64,000 nt of DNA from assembly GCA_014529385.2 (NCBI GenBank), contig CM043950.1:158366545-158430544 (forward strand). Reading direction: 5' to 3'. The position numbers and the translations under genes are program-made. The notes under the pieces were generated by a model. The model was not told where the DNA came from. It saw nothing but the letters and a program-made list of their open reading frames with translations, and did no database searches. Positions 11,090 to 22,100 of the stretch are shown one piece after another. The stretch is from Adiantum capillus-veneris. Taxonomy: Eukaryota; Streptophyta; Polypodiopsida; Polypodiales; Pteridaceae. Each line of letters begins with the position of its first letter. Positions within the stretch are counted from its first letter, which is position 1.

Positions 11090-14000
11090 TATTATTACAT
11101 CCATATGGACCTAGGGCCATAGAGACACCTCTATGTTAAACCATGTGGTCCTAGGTCCAAAAGGTGCCAAAAAAATGGTTCTACAAGTGTACCTAGGCCA
11201 CTCTATGGTAGTGTGATTACATGTTCCCTTATGACATTAGAGGACCCTCAAAGAAGTATCCCTTGATTGGACTAAATACCCCTTTAGAGACTCTACACCA
11301 ACACCATATGGAAATCTGTGGCCTGAAGGCCATAGGGTCCCCTGCATGCTAGTAAGAACCTCTCTATGCTCTACATTGGCATCCTATGGCCCCAAGGCCA
11401 CAAGGTGGCCACAATGTTTTAAAGAAACACTTCATGAGGGTTTTCTAGTAACCTATGACCCCAGGGCCATATGTTGCTCTCCATGCAAGTAAAAACCACT
11501 ATTTTCTCTATATTGAGGAGACCTTGTGGGATGAAGTCCATAGGGTCCCCTCTATGCTAGTAAGAACCTCTGTTTACTCTATAATTGCACCCTGTGGCCT
11601 GAAGGTCATAGGGTTCCCTCTATGCTACTAAGAATCTCTTTGTGCTCTATGCTCTATCCTCTATGCTCTATGATCTATATTGACTTCCTATGGCCCCAAG
11701 ACCACAAGGTGCCCTCATCGTTTCCAAAAACACCTCATTGTTTTGCTATGGCCCTAGGGCCATAGCTCTCTATGCCGATATAAATCACCATGCTCTATAT
11801 TAGCTCCCTAAGGCCTGAAGGCCATAGGGTTGGCCTGAAGGGCCCCAAGGGTGCTCTGTATGCCAATGAAAAATACTATTCGCTCTATATTGAGAATACC
11901 TTGTGGGTTGAAGGCCATAGGAACCCTTCTATGATGGATTTTTGACAACCAATCCCCCTAGGTCAGGATGTTCTATATGCTAGTAAAAACACTATTTTCT
12001 CTATATTGGCACCATGTGACTTGAAATCCATATGGTCCCCTATATTCTAGTAAGAGCCTCTCCATGCTCTATATTGACACCCTTTAGCCTGAAGGCCATA
12101 GGGTCCGATCTTTGCTAGTAAGAACCAATCTATGCTCTATATTGGCACCCTATGGCCTGAAGGCCATAGGGTCCCCTGTATGCTAGTAAGAACCTCTCTA
12201 TGCTCTACACATACTATGACCCCAAGGGCACAAGGTGCCCTCTATGTTTTGAAGAAACCCTTCATGATGGTTTTCTGGCAATCTATGGATCCAGGGCCAT
12301 AGGGTGCTCTCTATGCTAGTAAAAACACTATTTGCTCTATATCCCAGAGACTTTGTGGGCTGAAGGCCATAGGTTCCCCTCTATGCTAGTGAGAACCTCT
12401 GTTTTCTCTACATTGACACCCTGTGGCCTGAAGGCCATAGGGTTCCTTGTATGCTAGTAAGAAGCTCTCTATACTCTATGCTCTATGCTCTATATTGACA
12501 TCCTATGGCCCCATGTATAAAGCACCATTTGGTCTCTCTATGTTAGTAAGAACCGATCTATGCTCTATATTGGCACCCTATGGCCTGAAGGCCATAGGGT
12601 CCCCCCTATGCTAGTAAGTAACTCTCTATGTTCTACACACCCTATATGTTTTGAAGAAACCCTTCATGAGGGTTTTTTGGCAACCTATGGACCCAGGGCC
12701 ATAGGATTCTCTCTATGCCATTGAGGAGACCTTGTGGGCTAAAGGCCATAGGGTCCCCTCTATGCTAGTAAGAACCTATGTTTTCTCTACATTGACACCC
12801 TGTGGTTTGAAGGCCATAGGGTTCCCTCTATGATAGTAAGAAGCTCTCTATGTTCTATGCTCTATATTGACATCCTATGGTCCCAAGGCCACAAGGTGCC
12901 CTCATAGTTTTGGCACACTATGCTCCCAAGTATAAAGCACTATTTGGTCTCTCTATGCTAGCAAGAACCGATCTATGCTCTATATTGGGACCCTATGGCG
13001 TTCAGGCCATAGGGTTCTATGTATGCTAGTAGGAACCTCTCTATGCTCTACACATCTTATGACCCTAAGGGAACAAGGTGCCTTGTACGTTTTAAAGAGA
13101 CCCTTCACGAGGGTTTTTTTGGCAACCTATGGACCCAGGGCCATAGGGTGCTTTATATGCCAGTAAAAAACACTATTGCTCTATATTGATGAGACCTTGT
13201 GGGCTGAAGGCCATAGGGTCCCCTCTATGCTAGAACCTCTGTTTTCTCTATATTGAGACCCTGTGGCTTGAAGGCCATAGGGTTCCCTCTATGGTAGTAA
13301 GAAGCTCTCTATGCTCTATGCTCTATGCTCAAATGCTCTAAATTGACATCCTATGGCCCCGAGGCCACAAGGTGCCCTCATTGTTTTGAAAAAACCCTCA
13401 TTGTTTTGACACCTTAAGGCCCCATGTATAAAGCACTATTTGGTCTCTCTATGCTAGTAAGAACCGATCTATGCTCCATATTGGGAGCCTGTGGCCTTCA
13501 AGCCATAGAGTCCCCTGTATTCTTGTAAGAACCTCTCTATGCTCTACACATTTTAAAGAAACCATTCATGACATTTTTTTGGCAACCTATGGACCCAGGT
13601 CCATAGGGTGCTCTCTATGCCAGTAAAAAACACTATTTTCTCTATATTGAGGAGACCTTGTGGATTGAAGGCCATAGGGTCCCCTCTATGCTAGTAAGAA
13701 TCTCTATTATCTCTATATTGACACCCTGTGGCCTGAAGGCCATAGGGTTCCCTCTATGGTAGTAAGAAGCTCTCTATGCTCTTTGCTTTAAATTGACATC
13801 CTATGGCCCCAAGCACTATTTGGTCTCTCTATGCTAGTAAGAACCGATCTATGCTCCATATAGGGAGCCTATGGCCTTCAGGCCATAGAGTCCCCTGTAT
13901 TCTAGTAAGAAACTCTCTATGCTCTACACATCTTATGACCCTAAGGACACAAGGTGCCTTGTATGTTTTAAAGAAACCATTCATGACAGTTTTTTGGCAA

Positions 14001-14260
14001 CCTATGGACCTAGGTCCATAAAGTGATCTCTATGCCAGTAAAAAACACTATTTTCTCTATATTGAGGAGACCTTGTGGGCTGAAGGCCATAGGGTCCCCT
14101 CTATGCTAGTAAGAACCTCTGTTATCTCTATATTGACACCATGTGGCCTAAAGGCCATAGGGCTCCCTCTATGGTAGTAAGAAGCCATCTAAACTCTTTG
14201 CTCTATGCTCTACATAGAGATCCTATGGCCCGAAGGCCACAAGGTGCCCTCATTGTTTTA
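11090..14260. repeat. Palindromic satellite array A, about 67-bp monomer with a 380-500 bp higher-order unit
   Basis: Tandem units typically contain CTCTATGCTAGTAAGAACCT, CTCTATGCTCTATATTGGC and ACCCTATGGCCTGAAGGCCA followed by TAGGGT, giving a monomer of about 67 bp with an inner palindrome TATGGCCTGAAGGCCATA. A higher-order period is visible: the variant phrase GAACCGATCTATGCTC (first copy GAACCAATC) occurs at about 12122, 12550, 12965, 13461 and 13841. A second unit type carries CTTCATGAGGGTTTT and TGAGGAGACCTTGTGGGCTG. Open frames such as 12975-13166 and 13803-14021 are repeat shadows; no gene is present. Confidence 0.9.
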
Positions 14261-15610
14261 GATGTAAAGTAGGGCACCTTGTGACCCTAGGGAACATAGG
14301 GAATCCTATGGCCCTTGAGATTGTAGATTGTCACCCTATGGCCCTTGGACCACAAGGTCCTCAGATGGGACAGAGGGCATCCAAGGGCCCGAGGGTGGCC
14401 TACGTACATAGGGTACACCATGGTGCATATTAACGGGAACCATGGAAGCCCCATGTACCTAGGGCTCTAGGGCCATATGATCTCCAAAAGGAACATAGGG
14501 AATCATATGGACCTTGCGATTGTACATTGCCACCCTATGGCACTTGGGCCATAGGGTCTTTAGATGGAACGTAGGGCACCTTGTGACCCTAGGGAACATA
14601 GGGAATCTTATGGCCCTTCAGATTGTAGGTTGTCATCCTATGGACCTTGGGCCACAAGGTCTCTAGATGGGATGTAGGGCACCCTGTGATCCTATGGATA
14701 TAGGGCCATAGGATCTCCAAAAAAAACATATGGAACCCTATGGTCCTTGGGCCACAAGGTCTCAAGATGGAACATAGGGCACCTTTTGATCCTATGGCCA
14801 TAGGTTCCTTATGTTCCTTTTGGAGATTTTATGGCGCTAGGTCCATAGGATCTTCAAAAGGAACATAGGGAACCATATGGCCCTTGAGATTGTACATTGC
14901 CATCCTATGGCCCTTGGGCCACAGTGTCTCTTGATGGGACATAGGGCACCCTGTGATCCTATGTCCGTAGGGCCCTATGTTCATTTTGGAGATCCTATGG
15001 CCCGAGGACCATAGGATCTCCAAAAGGAACATAGGGAACCCTGTGATCCTATGTCCGTAGGGCCATATGTTCATTTTGGAGATCCTATGGCTCGAGGACC
15101 ATAGGATCTCCAAAAGGAACAAAGGGAACCCTATGGCCCTTGAGATTGTACATTCCCACACTATGGACCTTGGGCCACAAGGTCTCCAATAGGTCACCCT
15201 TTGATCTTATGGCCCTAGGTTCTTTATGTTGCTTTTGGAGATTCTATGGCCCTCGTGCCACCCTATCTCCAAAAGGAGCATAGGGAACCCTATGGCCCTT
15301 GAGATTGTACATTGCCACCCTAAGGCCCTTCGGCCACAAGGTCTCTAGATCGAACATAGAGCACCATGTGATCCTATGGCCATAGTGCCATATATATGTT
15401 TTGGAGATCCTATGGCCATAGGATCTTCAATTGGAACATAGGGAACCCTATGACCCTTGAGATTGTACATTGTCACCCTATGGCCAGATGGGACATTGGT
15501 CACCCTATAGTACGATTTGAGACCACCCTATGGCCTTATGGTCATAGGGTGCCTTAGGGCCATATGTTACTCTTTAGTATGAGGTGAAACCCTATGTAGC
15601 TACACCCTGC
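14261..15610. repeat. Palindromic satellite array B with perfect hairpins
   Basis: This is a different set of units from array A: AACATAGGGAACCCTATGG, CCCTTGAGATTGTACATTGC, CACCCTATGGCCCTTGGGCC and GATCTCCAAAAGGAACAT. Copies of CTTGAGATTGTA (and close variants) start at about 14314, 14513, 14616, 14883, 15139, 15298 and 15456; several gaps fall near multiples of 50-53 bp. Two hairpins with 17-bp perfect arms and an 8-base loop sit at 14984-15025 and 15074-15115, exactly 90 bp apart. Minus-strand frames here (14589-14801, 14829-15197) are artefacts. Confidence 0.88.
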
Positions 15611-16243
15611 CTGCCCTTCTAAAGATTCAATGTGTAGTTTTATTTTAGTGACTACAAATGAATTTAAAGAAACTATATTACACCATATCTTACAAGCACA
15701 TATAGTGTACACTTTCTTTCCCACCTTCTTGCCTCTTTTTTTTTCCCATCCTCCTGACTGAACCCTAATCCATCCTCATACAACAGCGTGCTCTACTCGT
15801 CCTCTTACAACGTGTGCCTAACTCCCCACAACCCAATTACAGGTATCTATAGTTTCAGCATTTTCTGTAGTTATTGTCTTTTGCATTTGCAGGTTTATAA
15901 TTTTTTGTTGTAATTAGAGATTTTTGCAGTTAGAGTTTTACAATTTTACAGTATTAGGTCACTTATGAGGAGTTTTCTGTTTTACAGATTTAGGTCCCTA
16001 ATAAGAGTTTTTCGTTTTACAAATTTACGTCCCTAATTAGTGTCTTCTGTTTTATATTTTTAGGTCTCTAATTAGAGTATTCTGTATTACAGTTTTAGAT
16101 TTCTAATTAGAGATTTTTCTATTTTATAGTTCTACAGTCTACAGTTTTAGAGATGTAATTAATGATTTTTGTTTATTGTTCTAGAGAGAGGTGATTCACA
16201 ACACTGCTAAAATGTAATTAGATTAAGAACAGTTAAAAGTGAA
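15611..16243. repeat. AT-rich spacer with a 35-bp minisatellite
   Basis: Between about 15920 and 16130 there are about six degenerate copies of a unit reading TTTACAGATTTAGGTCCCTA plus ATTAGAGTTTTCTG. The GGTCCC-like landmark falls at about 15957, 15993, 16028, 16063 and 16098, a period of 35-36 bp. No gene is supported in the rest of this stretch. Confidence 0.75.
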
Positions 16244-17100
16244 TTAAGCAAAAAGATTAGGGTTTCTAGAGGTTACCTCTGAGTAAATCTGTGTTTGATG
16301 AAAACCGGCTACAGCAGTAGCAAGCTGTAACTTAGGTGTGTTGAGGCCACGACGATGATTTTTACAGATCTGTGTTTGGGAGGTCGCGACATCAGTCCTT
16401 CTGTTGAAGGTTGTGGCGATGGCTTTGCGTAGATCTGTGTGCGCGTCGCAATGATGGCGTAGAACTGTATGCGTAGAGAGAGACAGAGAAAGACAAGCTC
16501 TGTGTAGGCTTTTCTGTAGGTTTCGAGCAAGAAACGAGATAGAGAAAGAGAGCGACAACGCGGAAAAAATTGTGGTAGAGAGAGAAAGAGAGAGATAAGG
16601 TTAGTTAGGTTAGGTTAGAAATTCAAAATTTGAATTTTGAATGTAGGGGTTGTTCTCACGGGTTTGCAGTCGAGATTACTAGAGTTCTAGGCTTTGTGCG
16701 AAAATGAGACATAGCTCGTCAGCTCCGAAATTGAAAGAGATTTTCAGCAAAAAAAAAAAAAGAGTATGGAAAAAAAAAAGTTTGTGCAAGGCTTTGTCAA
16801 TGTCCATATCTTTGTAGTACGAGTGGAACGACACCCATGAAGAAAAATTTGACTTCAGAATCAAAATCTGCATAGTAAAAAATACACTAAAAATAGCTAA
16901 ATTTAAAAAAAATTATCCCAAAAATTGTGCGCTATTTTTTTGTCTGATATCAATAAGTGTATTTGAAAACCCATTATGACAAAGTTTGTCGTAGCGTTTA
17001 AAAAAAATTTAATTACTTTTTAATTATTTTTTTAATTTATGCCACTTGTGGATATCCTTTGAATGGCCAAAATTATTATGAAGACACCTCAGCCACCCCT
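16244..17100. other. Spacer, no gene supported
   Basis: A minus-strand frame (16244-16558) repeats the word QTQI and is Ser/Thr/Arg-rich with no recognisable domain; overlapping frames are equally open, so I do not call it. Purine tracts (GAGAGAAAGAGAG) and poly-A stretches near 16750-16780 are the only marked sequence features. Confidence 0.55.
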
Positions 17101-17149
17101 GGGCTCACACCATAGGACGGCAATGTTGGAGGTCAAGGATCAAAGCGTG

Positions 17150-18760
17150 CACTCAGTTCCAGCTGAAAATCCTATGTCCTAGGGTTTTCTTCTTCTATCT
17201 TGTGAGATCCTTGTGGCCCTACGGTGGCAATGTGAAGTTTCCCTATATTCCGTTTGGAAATCCTATGGCCCTAGGGTTTAGGGGCGACAATAGATAAGCT
17301 CCAATACATAGCCCTATGTTCCAGTTGGAGATCCTATGGCCCTACGTCCACGACAATATATAAGCTCAAGAGCCATACGTTGCCCTACTTTGTAGTTGGA
17401 GATCCTATGGCCCTAGGGTCATGGGGTGGCAATATGTAAGCTCAAGGGCCATAGGGTGCCACATGTCCCATATGGAGATTCTACGGCCCTAGGGCCATGG
17501 GGTGGCAATGTATAAGCTCAATGGCCATACATTGCCTATGTTCCATTCGGAAATCCTATGGCCCTAGGGTAATGGGGTGGCAATGTATAAGCTCAAGGGC
17601 CATACATTGCCTATGTTCCATTTGGAAATCCTATGGCCCTAGGGTCATGGGGTAGCACATGTCCCATATAGAGATCCTATGGCCCTAGGGCCATGGGGTT
17701 GCATTGATATCTTGGCCACCCTTGAACCCGCACCCTTGAGCTTAGGGGCCTTAGGTTCTCTTATTGTATGTTGTGAGATCTTGTGGCCCTAGGGCCATAG
17801 GGTGGCAATGTATAAGCTCAAGGGCCATACATTACCTATGTTCCATTCGGAAATCCTATGGCCCTAGGGTAATGGGGTGGCAATGTATAAGCTCAAGGGC
17901 CATACATTGCATATAATCCATTTGGAAATCCTATGGCCCTAGGGTCATGGGGTGCTACATGTCCCATATAGAGATCGTATGGCCCTAGGGCCATGGGGCT
18001 GCATTGATATCTTGGCCACCCTTGAACCCTCACCCTTGAGCTTAGGGGCCTTAGGTGCTCTTATTGTATGTTGTGAGATCTTGTGGCCCTAGGGCCATAG
18101 GGTGGCAATGTATAAGCTCAACGGCCATACATTGCCTATGTTCCATTTGGAAATCCTATGTCCCTAGGGTCATGGGGTGGCAATGTATAAGCTTAAGGGC
18201 CATATGGTGCCACATGTTCCATAGAGAGATCCTATGGCCCTAGGGACATGGGTCTGCATTGATATCTTGGCCATCTTTGACATCGTGGCCATAGGTTTTC
18301 TTTTTGTATGTTTTGAAGTCTTGTGGCCATAGGGCCATAGGGTGTCAATGCTCACACCCTTGGGATTAGGGCCATAGGTTGTCTTTTTGTATGTTTTGAA
18401 GTCTTGTGGCCCTAGAGCCATAGGGTGTCAATGCTCACACCCTTGGTCTTAGGGCCATAGGTTGTCTTTTTGTATGTTTTTAAGTCTTGTGGCCCTAGGG
18501 CCATAGGGTGTCAATGTATAAGCTCAAGGGCCATACGTTGCCCTATGTTCCATTTGGAAATCCTATAGCTCTAGGGTCATGGGGTTGCAATGTATAAGCT
18601 CAAGGTCCATACATTGTCGTATGTTTCATATGCCGATCCTATGGCCCTAGGGTCATGGGGTTGCAATGTATAAGCTCAAGGGCATACATTGTCGTATGTT
18701 TCATTTGGAGATCTTATGGCCCTAGGGTCATGGGGTGCCATAGGATGTATATATACTTGA
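17150..18760. repeat. Palindromic satellite array C, 75-bp monomer in a 300-bp higher-order unit
   Basis: The unit contains GGCAATGTATAAGCTCAAGG, GCCATACATTGCCTATGTTC and ATTTGGAAATCCTATGGCCC. TATAAGCTCA occurs at 17511, 17586, 17811, 17886, 18111 and 18186: spacings 75, 225, 75, 225, 75, so the landmark repeats exactly every 300 bp. Sequence 17641-17886 aligns to 17941-18186 with only scattered changes. From 18301 to about 18500 an 83-bp unit (landmark TTTTTGTATGTTTT at 18301, 18384, 18467) takes over. The core remains the CCTATGGCCCTAGGGCCATAGG-type palindrome. Confidence 0.9.
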
Positions 18761-19091
18761 CATGAAACTCCCTATGGACCTAAGGCCATAGGATGTATAT
18801 ATACTTGATATGAAACTCCATGAGGTGATCTTGAGGACAACCCTATGGCCTTCAGGCCTTAGGGAGCTAATATAGAGCAAATATGCTTTATAACGGCATA
18901 GAGAGCTATGGCCCTGGGGCCATAGCAAAACAATGAGGGTTTTTTGGAAACAATGATGGAGCCTTGTGGTCTAGGGGCCATAGGAAGTCAATATAGATCA
19001 TAGAGCATAGACAATAGAGCATATAACACAAAGAGATTCTTAGTATCATAGAGGGAACCCTATGACCTTCAGGCCACAAGGTGCTTCTCAT
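18761..19091. repeat. Palindromic repeat, trailing copies
   Basis: Degraded copies of the same family, including phrases that match the reverse complement of array A (TAGAGCATAGACAATAGAGC, TCTTAGTATCATAGAGGGAA, CCCTATGACCTTCAGG). The family is therefore present in both orientations within 8 kb. Confidence 0.8.
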
Positions 19092-19191
19092 GAAACACCC
19101 ACATACATACTTGTTATGCTTTATGCTACGTAAATCAATATACTCTGCAAGCGGTTTGTTTAACAATTATTCTTGCAATCTTCTTGCAGGT

Positions 19192-22100
19192 ATGGCTAAT
19201 TTCAATCATGGTGATAGAGTGTGCATGTTTGTAGCGACACAAAAGGTTGCCATTGGGACTGTATTTGAAATAAATCCAAGTGCATATTGTTCTGGCATGC
19301 TTATTGGGGAAGGCAATGTATCGGTGTCAGTTGATTTGTGTTTTGAAATGAAAGCACTCATCCCTTTTCCAACAGTGGATGCATTGACAGTGGGAGATGC
19401 TTTTCATAGTATTGTGAAATGGAGTAGTGGGTTGTTGCAGCATATAAATGAGATCCAGTACAAAGGGGCTTCTATGCATGAGGCTGACAAAGCAGAAGGA
19501 GCATTGGATGCACAATGTAATGGAATGAGCTACAGAGAGGTTTGGAAGGACAAGAGGGTTCAACTTTGGGATGAAATAAAAACACATGTAGTAGCCGAAG
19601 GGGTTTCCATGTACGTGTGTCCGTTTGACTTTGTAAACTTTGGTGAGCTAGGTTAAGATAACATTGGTATTGGTATCGAAACATCCTATGCAGATGAGGC
19701 TACTATTTCTGCAGAAGCTAATGTATGCAGCATTAATCTAGTTTGTTGGCCTATCAAGAGAGTGACAACTATGGATGGAAAAGAATTGTTATGCTATGAG
19801 GATCTACATTCTATGCATGCGTTACAAGACACATGCATTGAATCAGCTTATTTGGTAGAGCCTATTTCAAAAAAGCGGAAATATTGCTTTGTAAATAGGA
19901 AGCCAAAAATGTCAGTGAAAACTTCTAAGAGATCCAATCAACCATCTCTAGCATCTGTCCAACTTGTTTCAACCATAGATTGTTGTTCATAGTGGTCTCG
20001 TACGGTCCCATACGTTTTGTACACGTACGATGATGTGCGGTACTAAACGAACTAAAAAATATTAAGATGTACGATGACGTTACGTACATTCAAAATAAAA
20101 AAACAAAGAATTCTTACGTCTAAGGCTCGGGCCCTTGGGTTTAAACTTTACACTTAAAGAAACTTGACATTATGAGATCTTCAATGGGAGCTTGAGAGGG
20201 AGAGACCCAAAGAGAGAAGATGGAGAGGCAAGACTCTAGTCTCTAGAGCTTGTCACTTGAGAGCTAGAACATGGGAGCATCGAGCAGTGAGAGCATTGAG
20301 AGCAATGAGCATTGAGAGCAATGAGCATTGAGAGCTTGAGAGCAATGAGCATTGAGAGCTTGGAAGTGTTGGAGAACAAGATGGAGAGGCATTGCTTAAA
20401 TAGGAAGAGGCTAGAGCATGAGAGAGAGAGAGAGTTGGGCTGCTCAATGTAATCCATTCACAATTGTGAATTCTGCCCACCAAAAAAAAAAAATGTACAA
20501 AACGTACGAAACGTACGGGATGGTACGTGACCCGCAGTACGGAACGAGACGTTCCGTACGTCGTACGAAAACTACCTTGTTGTTGTTCCAAAAGGTGTTG
20601 TCAATATGCCAATCGAGATAAGTTCATGGCTATGCGCAATGAATTTTGGGGATAGAGTTTGCAAAATAGATCAAACTATGTGTATGATACAATGTTGACT
20701 GCATGGCGTGAGAACAAAACAACTACAAAGACATGCTATGTGTTTTCTTTTAATGGCAGTGAGGTTTGCAGTAGAGCTTGGTACGAAATTCATGGCATTC
20801 CAAAAACTTCATTTTATCGTTACCGTGAACATTTTGAGAATGGGGTTAGACGCTCAGTGCATGGTAATGATTGTGTCAGGAGAAAAGGAAGATACCATAC
20901 AGAAATGGGAAGGGCATTGATGCGCTCTTTTGTTGATGAAAACTCGGAGAGAATGCCACATAAGAGTAGAACCATGGAAGATGGTACTAGGGAAACTTTG
21001 CTTGCAATACCAAACACGTACAAGCAAGTAGACATTTTACATGATGTCAATAAAACACTTGATAGTATGAGTCTCAAGACAATGTCTAGCACGACATTCA
21101 ATAGGATTTGGAATACAGAGTTTGCTAATGTGACATTGTCAAAAACAAGTGAGTTCTCCAAATGTGTTGTGTGTAGTTGGATAAAGTCTCAACTAGAGTC
21201 AACAAAGGATGACGAGATGATTGCACGTTTGAAGGATGAACGTCAAATTCACATGTTGCAACAACAAAGTTGTAGGAATGTGTACTACACCTGGCGTAAG
21301 TTCTCCCAGTTGCAAAAGGATAAGTATTTATGCATTATACATGATAAAATGGATCAAAAAAAGACAGCAATACCTAGGTTGCATGTTAACTCAAAAGATT
21401 ATGCGAATGCATATCAATTGCAAGTATCATTAACAGGTATGATAACACATGGACATGGTCATGGAATGTATGGTCACTTATCACTTAATGGTCTATGGCC
21501 TTCAGATCCCAATGCTACAATTGGTTCCCTTGCATTATGCTTACAGAATCTGGAAAGAACAGAAAACCATGGACAAGGAGATTTATGCCATGACGGTATG
21601 CCACACAACAATGTAACGTTATTCAATGCATTGAACTCAAGGAGAGCTCTAGACCTCCAAAACAAAATGAAGCAAGAGCGTGAGAGGAATGCATCAACAA
21701 TGACACCACCATTGGCCATCCAGGGATGTAATGAAGATATTGTACACATACAATCAACTTCCTCTCAATGTGTTGTGGATACCATATCCACTCCTGTATT
21801 TCAAAAATTGCCTGAGAAGCTAGATAATTTTGCAGGAGAGAATAAAAATCGATATTTGTTTGCATACTTATCCTTGTTAGTAGCAAAAGGAGTTTTCAAA
21901 ACCGTGCATTTGGGATTCTTAATGGTGGGTCATACACATGAGGACATAGATGCAATGTTTAGTATGTTCTCAGAAAGATTGCGAACAGGAATGACATTCA
22001 CTTTTCCACATGTGATGGAACATTTTCAAAAATGTGAAAGCTCAGCTCCAGCACCATTTTTGATGACACAAGTTCCCGACTTTAAATCCTTTGTGCAAGG

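Noticed and set aside
14589-15197. Two minus-strand ORFs with PYGHRITG-type repeats
   Set aside because: They are translated satellite units, not a repeat protein.
11090-15610. Regular palindromic repeats resembling a CRISPR-type array
   Set aside because: Spacers are themselves repeated, repeat length and spacing vary, there are no cas genes, and the DNA is eukaryotic.
16309-16558. Minus-strand ORFs with repeated QTQI words
   Set aside because: Two overlapping open frames, no domain, next to purine-rich low-complexity DNA.
16600-16625. Telomere-like TTAGG words (GTTAGTTAGGTTAGGTTAG)
   Set aside because: Only three degenerate units, and the plant motif would be TTTAGGG.
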